DNA from: DSVZ01 sp037439785
Lineage (GTDB): Bacteria; Verrucomicrobiota; Verrucomicrobiia; Limisphaerales; J093
DNA length: 64,000 nucleotides
Direction of reading: 5' to 3'
NCBI GenBank assembly: GCA_037439785.1
Contig: JBBIVJ010000007.1
Coordinates: forward strand, 1-64,000
Positions 9,160-17,609 of the stretch are shown piece after piece. Position 1 is the stretch's first letter, and every line of letters starts with the position of its first letter. The notes under the pieces are model-generated. The model worked only from the letters and a program-made list of their open reading frames with translations, searched no databases and was not told the origin of the DNA. The position numbers and the translations under genes were made by a program.

Positions 9160-10446
9160 GTGAAGACCACCGCCCTGTCCGCCCTGGGCCGGCGCACCAC
9201 CCCGCCGCCCATCTCCTGGCTGATGGGCCGGGTGCTGGACCGGCCGCAATTGATCTCCCTGGCCGCGGGCTTCACCGACGACGCCACCCTGCCCGTGGCC
9301 GAAACCCGCCGCCTGTTCCACCGCCTGCTGGCCCGACGGCGCACCGGCGAGCCGGCCCTGCAATACGGCTCGACGGCGGGCCTGACCGAGCTGCGGCGCC
9401 TGACCGCCGCGCGGGTCCTGGCGCAGGACACCGCCTGCGGGGTCGGGCAGTTGCCGGAGGCGCGGTTCGCCCCGGCGGGCGTGGTCATCACCCACGGCTC
9501 CCAGCAGTTGCTGTATCTGGTCACCGAGGTGCTCTGCGACCCCGGCGACGTGGTGCTGGTCGAGGACCCCACCTACTTCGTCTTCCCGGGCATCCTGCAA
9601 AGCCACGGTGTCCGGACCCGCGGCGTGCCGCTGACCGGGGAGGGCGCGGACCCCGCCCGCCTGGACGCGGTGCTGGGCCGGCTCCGCCGGGAAGGGCGGC
9701 TGGCGCGGGTGAAACTGCTGTACCTGGTCAGCTACCATCAAAACCCGACCGTCACGACCACGAGTTTTTCCCGCAAGGCCGAACTGCTCGAGGTCCTGCG
9801 CCACCACGAACGGGCGGCCGGCCATCCGCTCTACCTGCTCGAGGACGCGGCCTACCGCGAGCTGCGCTTTGCCGGACCGGACACGGCGTCCGCGCTGGCC
9901 GCACCGGGCGGCGCCGGGCGGGTGATTTACGCCGGCACGTACAGCAAGCCCTTCGCGACCGGCGTGCGGGTGGGCTTCGGGCTGCTGCCCGCCCCGGTGC
10001 TCGCGGCGGTGCTGGCGGCCAAGGGCAATCACGACTTCGGCACCAGCAGCCTGGGGCAGCACCTGCTGCGCGAGGCGCTGGCGTCGGGCCTTTACGACCG
10101 GCACGTGGCCCGGCTGCGCGCCCGCTACGCGGCCAAGGCCGGCGTGATGCTCGCCGCCCTGCGCCGACACTTCCCGAAGACGGTCACCTGGCTGGAGCCT
10201 CACGGCGGCCTGTACGTCTGGGCGCGGCTGCCGCACCGGGTGCGGACCGGGCCGGCCTCGGCGGTCTTCCGGCGGGCGCTGGCGGCGGACGTGCTGTACG
10301 TGCCGGGGCGCCTGTGCTATGCGCCGGACCCGACCCGCCGGGCGCCGGACCACGAGTTGCGGTTGAGTTTCGGCCACGCCAGCCCGCGCGCCATTCGGGA
10401 GGGCATCGCCCGCCTGGGACAAGTGCTGGAGACGGCCTGCGGCTAG
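9160..10446 (+). CDS. PLP-dependent aminotransferase, class I/II (2-aminoadipate/MocR-type fold)
   Basis: The 428-residue protein begins with GTG. It carries the fold-type I pattern: LQYGSTAGLTELRRL near 67, the HGSQQLLYLV cofactor-binding start, EDPTYFVFPG, YLVSYHQNPT, the Asp of LLEDAAYREL and the Schiff-base Lys263 in YAGTYSKPFATG, then RVGFG. The sequence resembles stand-alone 2-aminoadipate or aromatic aminotransferases related to the catalytic half of MocR regulators; no DNA-binding domain is attached. pdxH, which makes the cofactor PLP, follows 113 bases later, a suggestive pairing. The amino-acid substrate cannot be fixed from sequence. Confidence 0.85.
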   Translation: MKTTALSALGRRTTPPPISWLMGRVLDRPQLISLAAGFTDDATLPVAETRRLFHRLLARRRTGEPALQYGSTAGLTELRRLTAARVLAQDTACGVGQLPEARFAPAGVVITHGSQQLLYLVTEVLCDPGDVVLVEDPTYFVFPGILQSHGVRTRGVPLTGEGADPARLDAVLGRLRREGRLARVKLLYLVSYHQNPTVTTTSFSRKAELLEVLRHHERAAGHPLYLLEDAAYRELRFAGPDTASALAAPGGAGRVIYAGTYSKPFATGVRVGFGLLPAPVLAAVLAAKGNHDFGTSSLGQHLLREALASGLYDRHVARLRARYAAKAGVMLAALRRHFPKTVTWLEPHGGLYVWARLPHRVRTGPASAVFRRALAADVLYVPGRLCYAPDPTRRAPDHELRLSFGHASPRAIREGIARLGQVLETACG

Positions 10447-10559
10447 CCGGGGGGCGGGCAATTGCCGGCCGCGGACCGCACGCCGGCGGCGACTCCCCGC
10501 CACGCGGCGCTTGCCGGCCGCGCCGTTTGCGTCGAGGCTGGCGGCCGGTTTTTTCTGAC

Positions 10560-11198
10560 ATGGACCTCGCGGACATGCGCCGGGACTACTCGGCCGCGCC
10601 CCTGCACCGGCGCGACCTCAAGCCGGACCCCTTCGACCAGTTCGGGCAGTGGTTCGAGGAGGCCTGCGCCAGCGGCATCCCCGAACCCAACGCCATGAGC
10701 CTGGCCACGGTGGGGGCCGACGGCCGCCCCACCCTGCGGACCGTGCTGCTCAAGAAGTGGGACCGCGACGGCTTTGTCTTCTTCACCAACCTCGAGAGCC
10801 GCAAGGCCCGGCAGATCGCGGAAAACCCGAACGTTGCGCTGCTGTTTCCCTGGCTGGCCCTGCAGCGGCAGGTGGCCATCACCGGTCCGGCGGAACGGCT
10901 CCCCACCGCCGAGGTCCTGGCCTATTTCATCACCCGACCGCTGGACAGCCAACTGGCCGCCTGGGCCTCGCCGCAAAGCCGCGTCATCTCCGCCCGCGCC
11001 CTGCTCGAGGCCAAGTGGGAGGAGATGAAGCGCAAGTTCCGCGAGGGCCGGGTGCCCCTGCCCTCGTTCTGGGGCGGCTACCGGGTGCGGCCGCGCGACT
11101 TCGAGTTCTGGCAGGGCCGGCCCAGCCGGCTGCACGACCGCTTCCTGTACACGCCGCGGCCGGACGGGGGCTGGCAGATCGAGCGGCTGGCACCGTAA
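10560..11198 (+). CDS. pdxH: Pyridoxamine 5'-phosphate oxidase
   Basis: The 212-residue protein matches PdxH in length and motifs. They are an N-terminal MDLADMRRDYSAAPL helix, DPFDQFGQWFEEA, PNAMSLATVGADGRPTLRTV, LLKKWDRDGFVFFTNLESRK (FMN binding), LQRQVAITGPAERL, and the C-terminal WGGYRVRPRDFEFWQGRPSR with the PLP-contacting arginines. It oxidises pyridoxine or pyridoxamine phosphate to PLP with FMN and oxygen. The ATG matches the usual start of the family. Its neighbour upstream is a PLP enzyme. Confidence 0.96.
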   Translation: MDLADMRRDYSAAPLHRRDLKPDPFDQFGQWFEEACASGIPEPNAMSLATVGADGRPTLRTVLLKKWDRDGFVFFTNLESRKARQIAENPNVALLFPWLALQRQVAITGPAERLPTAEVLAYFITRPLDSQLAAWASPQSRVISARALLEAKWEEMKRKFREGRVPLPSFWGGYRVRPRDFEFWQGRPSRLHDRFLYTPRPDGGWQIERLAP

Positions 11199-11272
11199 GG
11201 CCGCCGCGCCGGCCGCCGGGGCGGAGCGGGGTTTGCGGTTGAAAGGGTCGCCCCGGCCCGCATCATCACCCC

Positions 11273-11827
11273 ATGCAATCGGTCTTCACCGGTCCGGCCT
11301 ACGTGGTGCGGGACAACATTGACACCGACCAGATCATCCCGGCGCAGTTCCTGACGCTGGTGCCCACCATCCCGGCCGAGTACGAAAAGCTCGGCAGCTG
11401 CGCGCTGTGGGGCCTGCCGGAGGCGGATTACCCCATTCGCTACGTGCGGGAGGGGCAGCTTGACAGCGAATACCCCATCCTCGTGGCCGGCCGGAACTTC
11501 GGCTGCGGCAGCTCGCGCGAGCACGCCCCCATCGCCCTGGGCTCGGCCGGTTGCCGCGTGGTCCTGGCCGAGAGCTTTGCCCGCATCTTCTTCCGCAACT
11601 GCATTGCCACCGGTGAACTCTACCCCTGCGAACTGACCGCCCGGTTGTGCGACCGCGTCAAGACCGGCGACCTCCTCACCGTGGACCTGGACGCGGCCAC
11701 GGTGCGGCTGCACGGCACCGGCGACGTGGTCCCGTTGAAGCCGCTGGGCGAGGTGCGCCCGGTCATTGATGCCGGCGGCATCTTCAACTACGCCCGCCAG
11801 ACCGGCATGATGCCCGCCCGCGGCTGA
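11273..11827 (+). CDS. leuD: 3-isopropylmalate dehydratase small subunit
   Basis: The 184-residue protein has the swivel-domain signature of LeuD: VVRDNIDTDQIIPAQFL at the N-terminus and GRNFGCGSSREHAPIAL in the middle, followed by AESFARIFFRNC. With a LeuC partner it isomerises 2- to 3-isopropylmalate in leucine synthesis, and the same fold serves homoaconitase or citraconate hydratase. leuC is not in the window, so the large subunit is encoded elsewhere. cimA at 32923, which can supply citramalate for isoleucine synthesis, uses the same dehydratase class, so this subunit may act in both routes (inference). Confidence 0.9.
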   Translation: MQSVFTGPAYVVRDNIDTDQIIPAQFLTLVPTIPAEYEKLGSCALWGLPEADYPIRYVREGQLDSEYPILVAGRNFGCGSSREHAPIALGSAGCRVVLAESFARIFFRNCIATGELYPCELTARLCDRVKTGDLLTVDLDAATVRLHGTGDVVPLKPLGEVRPVIDAGGIFNYARQTGMMPARG

Positions 11828-11839
11828 GCCGGTCGCCCT

Positions 11840-13258
11840 TCAACGCGCCGGTCCCCCCGACCGCGGCAGCGGCCAGTCGGGCGAGTCGCTGCGCGCACCG
11901 GCCAGTATCGCCTCCAGACGCGCCACCACCCCGGGCTGTGCGGCGGCCAGGTCCCGCGTTTCGCCGGGGTCACTTTTCAGATCGTAGAGTTCGAGCGGTC
12001 GGCCCGGGGCGAGCCGTACCCCTTTCCAATCCCCCGCCAGCACGGCCTGCCGGAAGCCGCCCTCGAAAAACTCCCAGTACAGGTAACCGGCCCGGGCCTG
12101 CCCGCTCGCCCGGCCCAACAGCGTCGCGGCGAAGCACTCGCCGTCGCCGGGCGGGGGCGCAACACCGGCCAGCTCCGCCGCGGTGGGGAGGAAATCCCAG
12201 AAGGCCACTACCTGGTCGGTGACCTGCCCCGCAGGCACGTGCCCCGGCCAGCGGGCCAGCAGCGGCACGCGGATGCCGCCCTCGTAGAGGTCCCGTTTGA
12301 TGCCGCGCAGCGGTCCGCTGGAGCGGGTCCGGGCGGGGTTGAAGCCCCCTTCACGGTGCGGGCCGTTGTCCGAGCTGAACAGCACCAGGGTGCGGCCGTC
12401 CAGGTCCAGCTCGCGGAGCAGGTCCAGGAGGCGGCCCACGTCGCGGTCCAGGCGGTGGATCATGGCGGCGTGGGCCTTTTGCGCCTCCGGCCAGTCGCGG
12501 TCCCGGTACGGGCCCAGGTCCGGCACCTCCATGCCGCGGGGGCCGGCCTCGTTGTTGGCGTGGGGAAGGGTGGGGGCGAAGTAGAGGAAGAAGGGCCGGT
12601 CCCGGACGCGGCGGATGAAGGCCAGCGCCTCGTCGGCGATCAGGTCGGCGGCGTACTCGAGGCGGTTGTCCGCGACGCCGGCGCCGTCGGCGTCCTCGTT
12701 CGGCACGGTGTTGCGGAGGGGGACGCGCGTTTCGTTCCGCCACAGAAAGGCGGGGTAGTAGTTGTGGGCGTGGCGCTGGTTGAGGTAGCCGAAGAAGTAG
12801 TCGAAACCCTGGCGGCGGGGCAGGCCGGACTCGGCGGCGCCCACGTCGCCGAGCCCCCATTTCCCAATCAGGGCGGTGGTGTAGCCGGCCTGCCGGAGCA
12901 GACGAGCCACGGTCAGGTCCTCCGCCCGCAACGCCTGGGCCTGCGGGTTGTTTCGCCCTGCGTTGCCGCGCACCCGAGCGTAGCCCATGTGGCGACCGGT
13001 CATCAGCGCGCAGCGCGAGGGGGCGCACACGGTGGAACCGGCATAGGCGCGCGTGAAGCGCAGCCCCTCGGCCGCCAGGCGGTCCAGCCGCGGCGTGGCG
13101 AACTGGCGCTGGCCGTAACAACCGAGGTCGCCCCAGCCCAGGTCGTCGGCCAGGATGAACACGATGTTGGGGCGCGGCGCCGCGCCGGCTGCGCCGTGAA
13201 CCAGCCCGACGGCGGCGAGCACCGCCGCCAGGCCGGCGACCAGGCAGGGGGACTTCAT
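11840..13258 (-). CDS. Secreted sulfatase (arylsulfatase type, formylglycine)
   Basis: The 472-residue protein has an N-terminal signal peptide (MKSPCLVAGLAAVLAAVGLV, cleavage likely after GAAG). The mature part opens PNIVFILADDLGWGDLGCYG, where the Asp pair binds calcium. Cys78 lies in CAPSRCALMTGR, the C-x-P-S-R motif converted to formylglycine. Further motifs are TALIGKWGLGD, FLYFAPTLPH, SSDNGPHREGG and a C-terminal LYDLKSDPGETRDLA. The product hydrolyses sulfate esters outside the cytoplasm, probably on polysaccharide sugars; the substrate is not predictable. No sulfatase-maturating enzyme is adjacent. It is divergent from dapF across 128 bases and its stop nearly abuts leuD, which converges on it. 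Confidence 0.93.
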   Translation of the reverse strand: MKSPCLVAGLAAVLAAVGLVHGAAGAAPRPNIVFILADDLGWGDLGCYGQRQFATPRLDRLAAEGLRFTRAYAGSTVCAPSRCALMTGRHMGYARVRGNAGRNNPQAQALRAEDLTVARLLRQAGYTTALIGKWGLGDVGAAESGLPRRQGFDYFFGYLNQRHAHNYYPAFLWRNETRVPLRNTVPNEDADGAGVADNRLEYAADLIADEALAFIRRVRDRPFFLYFAPTLPHANNEAGPRGMEVPDLGPYRDRDWPEAQKAHAAMIHRLDRDVGRLLDLLRELDLDGRTLVLFSSDNGPHREGGFNPARTRSSGPLRGIKRDLYEGGIRVPLLARWPGHVPAGQVTDQVVAFWDFLPTAAELAGVAPPPGDGECFAATLLGRASGQARAGYLYWEFFEGGFRQAVLAGDWKGVRLAPGRPLELYDLKSDPGETRDLAAAQPGVVARLEAILAGARSDSPDWPLPRSGGPAR

Positions 13259-13386
13259 GGCAGCGATGAAAGCGAGCCGGGGCGGGAGCGGCAATGGTAA
13301 AGCCCCCCGGGGGCGGGGACACGGGTCGGCCGGCCGCGTATTTTTGCACTGTGCGGGCACTGGGGCGGTGGTAGCCTCCGGCGCTC

Positions 13387-14205
13387 GTGACGTTCGCGTT
13401 CACCAAGATGAATGGCGCTGGCAACGACTTTGTCCTCGCCGACAGTCGGGACGGGCGCTGGCGCTTCGACGCCGCGCAGGTCGCCCGGTTGTGCCACCGC
13501 CAGCGCGGCATCGGCGCCGACGGCCTCATCCTGTGGGTGCCCTGCACCTCCGGCCGGGCGGAGTGGGCCTGGGAGTTTTTCAACAGCGACGGCAGCCGGG
13601 CCGAGATGTGCGGCAACGGGGCGCGGTGCTTCGCCCGCTTTGTGCAGCGGCAGACCGGCGCCCGTGAGCAGATCACCTGGGAGACACTTGCCGGCGTGAT
13701 CACGGCCCGCTTCACGGGCGAGCGGGTCTCCGTCACCCTGACCGAGCCCCGCGACCTGCGCCCGGATCAGGTGCTCGAGGCGGCCGGCGGGCGGTGGTGC
13801 GTGGACTCGCTCGACACCGGCGTGCCCCATGCCGTGGTGTTCGTGCCGGAGGCCGAAACCGTGCCGGTGCAGAGTCTGGGGACGGCGCTGCGGCATCACC
13901 CGCACTTTGCCCCGCGGGGGACGAACGTGAACTTCGTGCAAACGCTCGGCCCGGGCCGCATCCGGGTGCGCACCTACGAGCGGGGGGTCGAGGGGGAGAC
14001 GCTCGCCTGCGGCACCGGCGTCACGGCGGCGGCCCTGCTGGCGGCGCGGCGCCACGGCTGGACCGGCCCGGTGGAGGTGCGGGTGCAGGGGGGGGATACG
14101 TTGACGGTGGAGTTCACCTGGCAGGACGGGCAGTTCCGGCACGTCCGCCTCACCGGCCCGGCGGAGTTTGTCTTCGAAGGCCGCATGGAGCTTGAGCCGA
14201 CATGA
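13387..14205 (+). CDS. dapF: Diaminopimelate epimerase
   Basis: The 272-residue protein begins with GTG. It has TKMNGAGNDFVL at the N-terminus, RGIGADGLI, the first catalytic cysteine in EMCGNGARC, the second in LACGTGVTAAA, and the DTGVPHAVVFV and TYERGVEGE segments. It converts LL- to meso-diaminopimelate for lysine and peptidoglycan synthesis. It is the first gene of a plus-strand operon dapF-dapA-dapB-folK, and its stop overlaps dapA by ATGA. Clustering dapF with dapA and dapB puts three lysine-branch steps under one promoter, which must lie in the 128-base gap shared with the sulfatase. Confidence 0.96.
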   Translation: MTFAFTKMNGAGNDFVLADSRDGRWRFDAAQVARLCHRQRGIGADGLILWVPCTSGRAEWAWEFFNSDGSRAEMCGNGARCFARFVQRQTGAREQITWETLAGVITARFTGERVSVTLTEPRDLRPDQVLEAAGGRWCVDSLDTGVPHAVVFVPEAETVPVQSLGTALRHHPHFAPRGTNVNFVQTLGPGRIRVRTYERGVEGETLACGTGVTAAALLAARRHGWTGPVEVRVQGGDTLTVEFTWQDGQFRHVRLTGPAEFVFEGRMELEPT

Positions 14206-15095
14206 AGAGCGCACCTCCCTTTACCGGCACCTACACGGCCCTGGTCACCCCCTTCAAGGGCGGGCAGGTGGATGTGCCGGCCTTCGAGCGGCTGATCAAG
14301 GCCCAGATCCGCGGCGGGGTGGACGGCATCGTGCCCGTGGGCACCACCGGGGAATCCCCCACCCTCAGCTTCGAGGAGCACATCGAGGTCATCCGGCTGG
14401 CGGTGAAGTTCGCCCGCGGCAGGCTCAAGGTCATCGCCGGCACGGGGGGCAACTCGACCAGCGAGGCCATCTACCTGACCCGCGCGGCGGAAGAAGCCGG
14501 CGCCGACGCCTCGCTCCAGGTCGCGCCGTACTACAACAAACCGACCCAGGAAGGGCTGTTCCAGCACTTCCATGCCGTGGCCCGGGCCACGCGGCTGCCG
14601 CTGATCTTGTACAGCATCCCCAGTCGGTGCGGGATCGAGATCGCCGTGGACACCGTGCACCGGCTGGCGCACGACAGCGTGAACATCGTCGGCATCAAGG
14701 AGGCCGGCGGCAACGTGGACCGCGTGAGCCAGTTGAGGGCCGCGCTGGGGCCGGGCTTCACCATCCTCAGCGGTGATGACGCCCTGACGCTGCCGTTTCT
14801 GGCAGTGGGGGCGCACGGGGTGATCAGCGTGGCCTCCAACGTGATCCCCCGCGGCGTGGCCCACCTGGTCGAGGCCTGGCGGCGCGGCAAACCCGCCCTG
14901 GCCCTGAGCCTCCACGCCAAATACTACGCCCTGTTCCGCGACCTGTTCCTCGAAACCAATCCGGCCCCGGTCAAGGCCGCCCTGGCCCTCATGGGCCTGA
15001 TCGAGGAGGAACTGCGCCTGCCGCTGGTACCGTTGAGCCCCGCCCACCGCCCCCGCCTCGAAGCCACCCTCCGCCGCTGCGGCGTCCTGAAATAA
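14202..15095 (+). CDS. dapA: 4-hydroxy-tetrahydrodipicolinate synthase
   Basis: The 297-residue protein has the family pattern GTYTALVTPFK, VPVGTTGESPTLSFEEH, the tyrosine-bearing VAPYYNKPTQEGLF, YSIPSRCGIEI and the Schiff-base lysine in IVGIKEAGG. SGDDALTLPFLAVGAHGVISV closes the barrel. It condenses pyruvate with aspartate semialdehyde. Translation is probably coupled to dapF through the ATGA overlap, and dapB follows after 3 bases. Length is normal. Confidence 0.96.
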   Translation: MKSAPPFTGTYTALVTPFKGGQVDVPAFERLIKAQIRGGVDGIVPVGTTGESPTLSFEEHIEVIRLAVKFARGRLKVIAGTGGNSTSEAIYLTRAAEEAGADASLQVAPYYNKPTQEGLFQHFHAVARATRLPLILYSIPSRCGIEIAVDTVHRLAHDSVNIVGIKEAGGNVDRVSQLRAALGPGFTILSGDDALTLPFLAVGAHGVISVASNVIPRGVAHLVEAWRRGKPALALSLHAKYYALFRDLFLETNPAPVKAALALMGLIEEELRLPLVPLSPAHRPRLEATLRRCGVLK

Positions 15096-15098
15096 CCC

Positions 15099-15833
15099 AT
15101 GCTCCGCCTGGTCATCATCGGAGCCCGCGGCCGCATGGGCCGCATGCTTCTGGAGGCCACCGCCAGCCAACCCGACCTGGCGGTCACCGGCCGGGTGGAC
15201 CAGGGTGATGATCCCGCCCCCGCCGTCGCGGGCGCCGACGTGGCCATTGACTTCAGCGTCCCGGAAGCCGCCCCCCGCGTGGCCGCCCTCTGCGTCGAGC
15301 ACCGCCGGCCCCTGGTTCTGGGCACCACCGGCCTTTCCGCGGCGGACAAGGCAGCCCTGACCACCGCCGCCGCGCACATCCCCCTGGTCTGGAGCGCCAA
15401 CTACTCGACCGGCGTCAACCTCCTTTTCTGGCTCGCCCGGCGTGCCGCCGAAATCCTCGGTCCCGACTTCGATCTCGAAATTGTCGAGATGCACCACCGC
15501 CACAAAAAGGACGCCCCCAGCGGCACCGCCCTGCGCCTGGCCGAAATCCTGGCCGCCGCGCGCCACCTGGACCCCTCCGGCGCCCTCCGCCACGGCCGGC
15601 ACAGCCAGATCGGCCCCCGCGGCAGCACCGAGATCGGCCTGCACGCCGTCCGCGGCGGCGACGTGGTGGGAGACCACACCGTCATTTTCGCTGGCGAGGG
15701 CGAACGGATGGAACTCACCCACCGGGCCTCGAGCCGGGCCACTTTCGCGCGGGGCGCCCTGCGGGCCGCCCGCTGGGTGCTGGGCCGGCCCCCCGGTCTC
15801 TATGACATGCAGGACGTGCTGGACCTGAAGTGA
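15099..15833 (+). CDS. dapB: 4-hydroxy-tetrahydrodipicolinate reductase
   Basis: The 244-residue protein has an N-terminal nucleotide-binding motif IGARGRMGR, the substrate/cofactor stretch VLGTTGLS, and the C-terminal signature EIVEMHHRHKKDAPSGTAL with its catalytic His and Lys, followed by HAVRGGDVVGDHTVIFAGEG. It reduces the DapA product with NAD(P)H. It is slightly shorter than the E. coli protein, as in many bacteria. Its TGA overlaps the GTG of folK (GTGA). Confidence 0.96.
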   Translation: MLRLVIIGARGRMGRMLLEATASQPDLAVTGRVDQGDDPAPAVAGADVAIDFSVPEAAPRVAALCVEHRRPLVLGTTGLSAADKAALTTAAAHIPLVWSANYSTGVNLLFWLARRAAEILGPDFDLEIVEMHHRHKKDAPSGTALRLAEILAAARHLDPSGALRHGRHSQIGPRGSTEIGLHAVRGGDVVGDHTVIFAGEGERMELTHRASSRATFARGALRAARWVLGRPPGLYDMQDVLDLK

Positions 15834-16375
15834 CGCCGCCGCCGCCCTCCCACCCTCCTGACGCCGCGCCCGAAGCCGCCCTGGCCGTCATCGCCCTCGG
15901 CTCCAACCTGGGTGACTCCGTCGCCGTGGTGCGGGCGGCCATGGACCGGCTGGAAACGTTCGCCGCCGCCCCGCTGCGCCGCTCCGCACTCTGGCGCACC
16001 GCGCCGGTGGATTGCCCCCCCGGTTCGCCGCCCTTCATCAATGCCGTGGTCCTGTTCACCCCGCAGGCCGGCGAAACCCCCGAATCGCTCCTGGCCCGCC
16101 TGCAGGCCCTGGAACGTGACTTCGGCCGCCGCCCCGACTCCCGGCGCAACGCCCCCCGGCCGCTGGACCTGGACCTCATCGCCTTCGGGGCGGAAACCCG
16201 GGACACCCCCGCCCTGAGGCTTCCCCATCCCCATGCCTGGCAACGTCGCTTTGTCCTGGCGCCGCTGGCCGAACTGGCGCCCGGCCTGCAGCCGCCCGGC
16301 TGGCCGGCACCGGTGGCCACCCTGCTGGCCGGTCTGCCGCAGGATGCGTCGGTCCGGTGCTGGGCTGCGCCGTGA
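15830..16375 (+). CDS. folK: 2-amino-4-hydroxy-6-hydroxymethyldihydropteridine pyrophosphokinase
   Basis: The 181-residue HPPK has VIALGSNLGDSVAVV near residue 20, SALWRTAPV, PPFINAVVLF, LQALERDFGRRP and the signature RNAPRPLDLDLIAFG, then LPHPHAWQRRFVLAPLAEL. It transfers pyrophosphate from ATP to the pterin in folate synthesis. The GTG start overlaps dapB, so the folate gene is fused into the lysine operon by translational coupling. The first 16 residues are a Pro/Ala-rich extension before the fold. The neighbouring folate genes are not in the window. Confidence 0.94.
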   Translation: MTPPPPSHPPDAAPEAALAVIALGSNLGDSVAVVRAAMDRLETFAAAPLRRSALWRTAPVDCPPGSPPFINAVVLFTPQAGETPESLLARLQALERDFGRRPDSRRNAPRPLDLDLIAFGAETRDTPALRLPHPHAWQRRFVLAPLAELAPGLQPPGWPAPVATLLAGLPQDASVRCWAAP

Positions 16376-16427
16376 AGGGGGGGCGCCACTTGCGCGGCCG
16401 GCCGGCCGTGGCAATTTCCCCGCCGCC

Positions 16428-16772
16428 ATGACCGCAACCATGAAGCCGAAAATCATTGCCTACCTGAAGCCCACCTGTGGCTGGAGCAACGGCGTGCGCG
16501 CCGTGCTGCGCAAATACGACCTGCCCTACGAAGACCGCGACATCCTCAACGACCCGGCCCAGCGCGAGGAGATGATCCACAAAAGCGGCCAGACCCTCAG
16601 CCCCTGCGTCGAGATCAACGGGCACATGCTCGCCGACGTCAGCGGGGACGAGGTCGAGGCCCACCTGCTGGCCCGCGGGCTGGTGCAGCCCACCGAACGC
16701 GTCGCCGACGCCCCCACCAACGCCCCCTGCGCCCACGAAATCCCCGTGCGCCCGGGTTTTGGGTTGGATTGA
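16428..16772 (+). CDS. Glutaredoxin-like protein with a CGWS site
   Basis: A 114-residue protein; a second ATG at 16440 gives 110 residues and is equally plausible. The thioredoxin-fold start KPKIIAYLKPTCGWSNGVRA carries a single active-site Cys followed by Gly-Trp-Ser, then YEDRDILNDPAQREEM, TLSPCVEINGHML with the cis-Pro region and a Cys, and DVSGDEVEAHL. This places it near glutaredoxins or GrxC-like proteins, with a one-Cys active site. A tail of about 30 residues with a further Cys follows the fold. It is 52 bases downstream of folK and may be read from the same operon. Confidence 0.82.
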   Translation: MTATMKPKIIAYLKPTCGWSNGVRAVLRKYDLPYEDRDILNDPAQREEMIHKSGQTLSPCVEINGHMLADVSGDEVEAHLLARGLVQPTERVADAPTNAPCAHEIPVRPGFGLD

Positions 16773-16787
16773 TCCTGAGAGGCTGCT

Positions 16788-16807
16788 GACTCGACATTCG
16801 ACGAGTC
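16788..16807. terminator. Short hairpin after the glutaredoxin gene
   Basis: GACTCG (16788-16793) pairs with CGAGTC (16802-16807) around an 8-base loop, 15 bases after the glutaredoxin stop. No U-tract follows, so a terminator is only suggested by position. A second hairpin lies at 16827-16849. Confidence 0.35.
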
Positions 16808-16826
16808 TGGGGTGGAAAGCGCGCGT

Positions 16827-16849
16827 TCGGGGGTGTTTAATGCCCCCGA
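16827..16849. other. Hairpin upstream of the TIGR04255 cassette
   Basis: TCGGGGG (16827-16833) pairs perfectly with CCCCCGA (16843-16849) around a 9-base AT-rich loop. It lies directly in front of the preferred GTG start at 16860. It could be a terminator for the upstream operon, a translation-control element or a cassette-edge repeat; the sequence does not decide. It argues against the earlier in-frame GTG at 16812. Confidence 0.4.
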
Positions 16850-16859
16850 GCGTAGGCTT

Positions 16860-17609
16860 GTGAACGCGCCTTTCCCCATTCCGATACCTGAGCGTCTGCC
16901 GGAGCGGATAGAGCCCTGCCCCATCGTGGAGGCGATTTTTGAGGCGCGCTTTGTGAGTGCCTGCCCGTGGGACACCATGCCGGGGCTCGTGTTCGCCCAG
17001 ATTCGGGACAAGTACCCCGAGCAAAAATCTCTGCCACTGGCCGAAATACCGACAAGCCTCCGGCAGAATCCGGCCTTGTCCCGCCTGCCTTTGATCCAGT
17101 TTTTGAGCGGGCGCTTTCTGATCCAAATGGGGCCGCGTGTGGTTAATCTCGTGACGCGGCCTCCCGAGTACCCGGGTTGGCCAGCGATCAGGGAGGAATT
17201 GGGCTGGCTGACGGAACGGCTGAAGGCCGCTGCGGTCATCCAGGCCACCGAGCGTCTGAGCGTACGCTACGTGGATTTCTTCGAGGGCGACATATTCGAA
17301 TCCATCCGTCTGGGCTTGGCGGTAGATGGACAGCGGCTGTGCGGACTGCGCACAGACCTGGCCACCCTGTTCCAGCGTGAGTTGATGACAGTCCGCCTGC
17401 ATGTCACCAACAGCGCCATCGTGGAACCTTCCGGCACGCCCAGAACAGGCAGCGTGGTGGACCTGGACGCTTGGTTTGGCCCCCAAGACGCAGATCTGTT
17501 CGCCAATGGCCTGCCACGATTTGAAGAGGCCCGTCGGGCCATCAAGGAACTGTTCTTCGGCTTGCTGCGCGAGGACGTACTCGACAAATTCAACCCGGTT
17601 TACTCATGA
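16860..17609 (+). CDS. TIGR04255-family protein, first gene of a three-gene cassette
   Basis: A 249-residue protein with a GTG start; a GTG at 16812 is possible but would include a hairpin. The N-terminus ERIEPCPIVEAIFEARF, the middle SVRYVDFFEGDIFESIRLGL, and the C-terminal AIKELFFGLLREDVLDKFNP match my recollection of the sporadically distributed TIGR04255 family of about 250 residues. No catalytic motif is apparent. Its stop overlaps the next start (ATGA). Base composition is lower than in the genes around it: the 60 bases at 17281-17340 count 35 G+C against 41 at 15481-15540 in dapB. The function is unknown. A link to accessory or mobile functions is inferred only from the patchy distribution and cassette form. 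Confidence 0.7.
   Translation: MNAPFPIPIPERLPERIEPCPIVEAIFEARFVSACPWDTMPGLVFAQIRDKYPEQKSLPLAEIPTSLRQNPALSRLPLIQFLSGRFLIQMGPRVVNLVTRPPEYPGWPAIREELGWLTERLKAAAVIQATERLSVRYVDFFEGDIFESIRLGLAVDGQRLCGLRTDLATLFQRELMTVRLHVTNSAIVEPSGTPRTGSVVDLDAWFGPQDADLFANGLPRFEEARRAIKELFFGLLREDVLDKFNPVYS

Noticed and set aside
5394..9572. Minus-strand frame extending the recG frame by about 1390 codons upstream
   Set aside because: It lies opposite the sensor kinase, hydrolase and aminotransferase genes, whose motifs are clear. GC-rich DNA keeps antisense frames open, and the encoded sequence is low complexity without motifs.
9123..10559. Upstream in-frame extension of pdxH
   Set aside because: The pdxH homology starts at the ATG at 10560; the upstream part overlaps the aminotransferase in another frame and is Arg/Gly/Pro-rich.
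16812..16859. GTG at 16812 as the start of the TIGR04255 gene
   Set aside because: It would translate through a perfect hairpin, and the family-like sequence begins only after the GTG at 16860. The choice is not certain.
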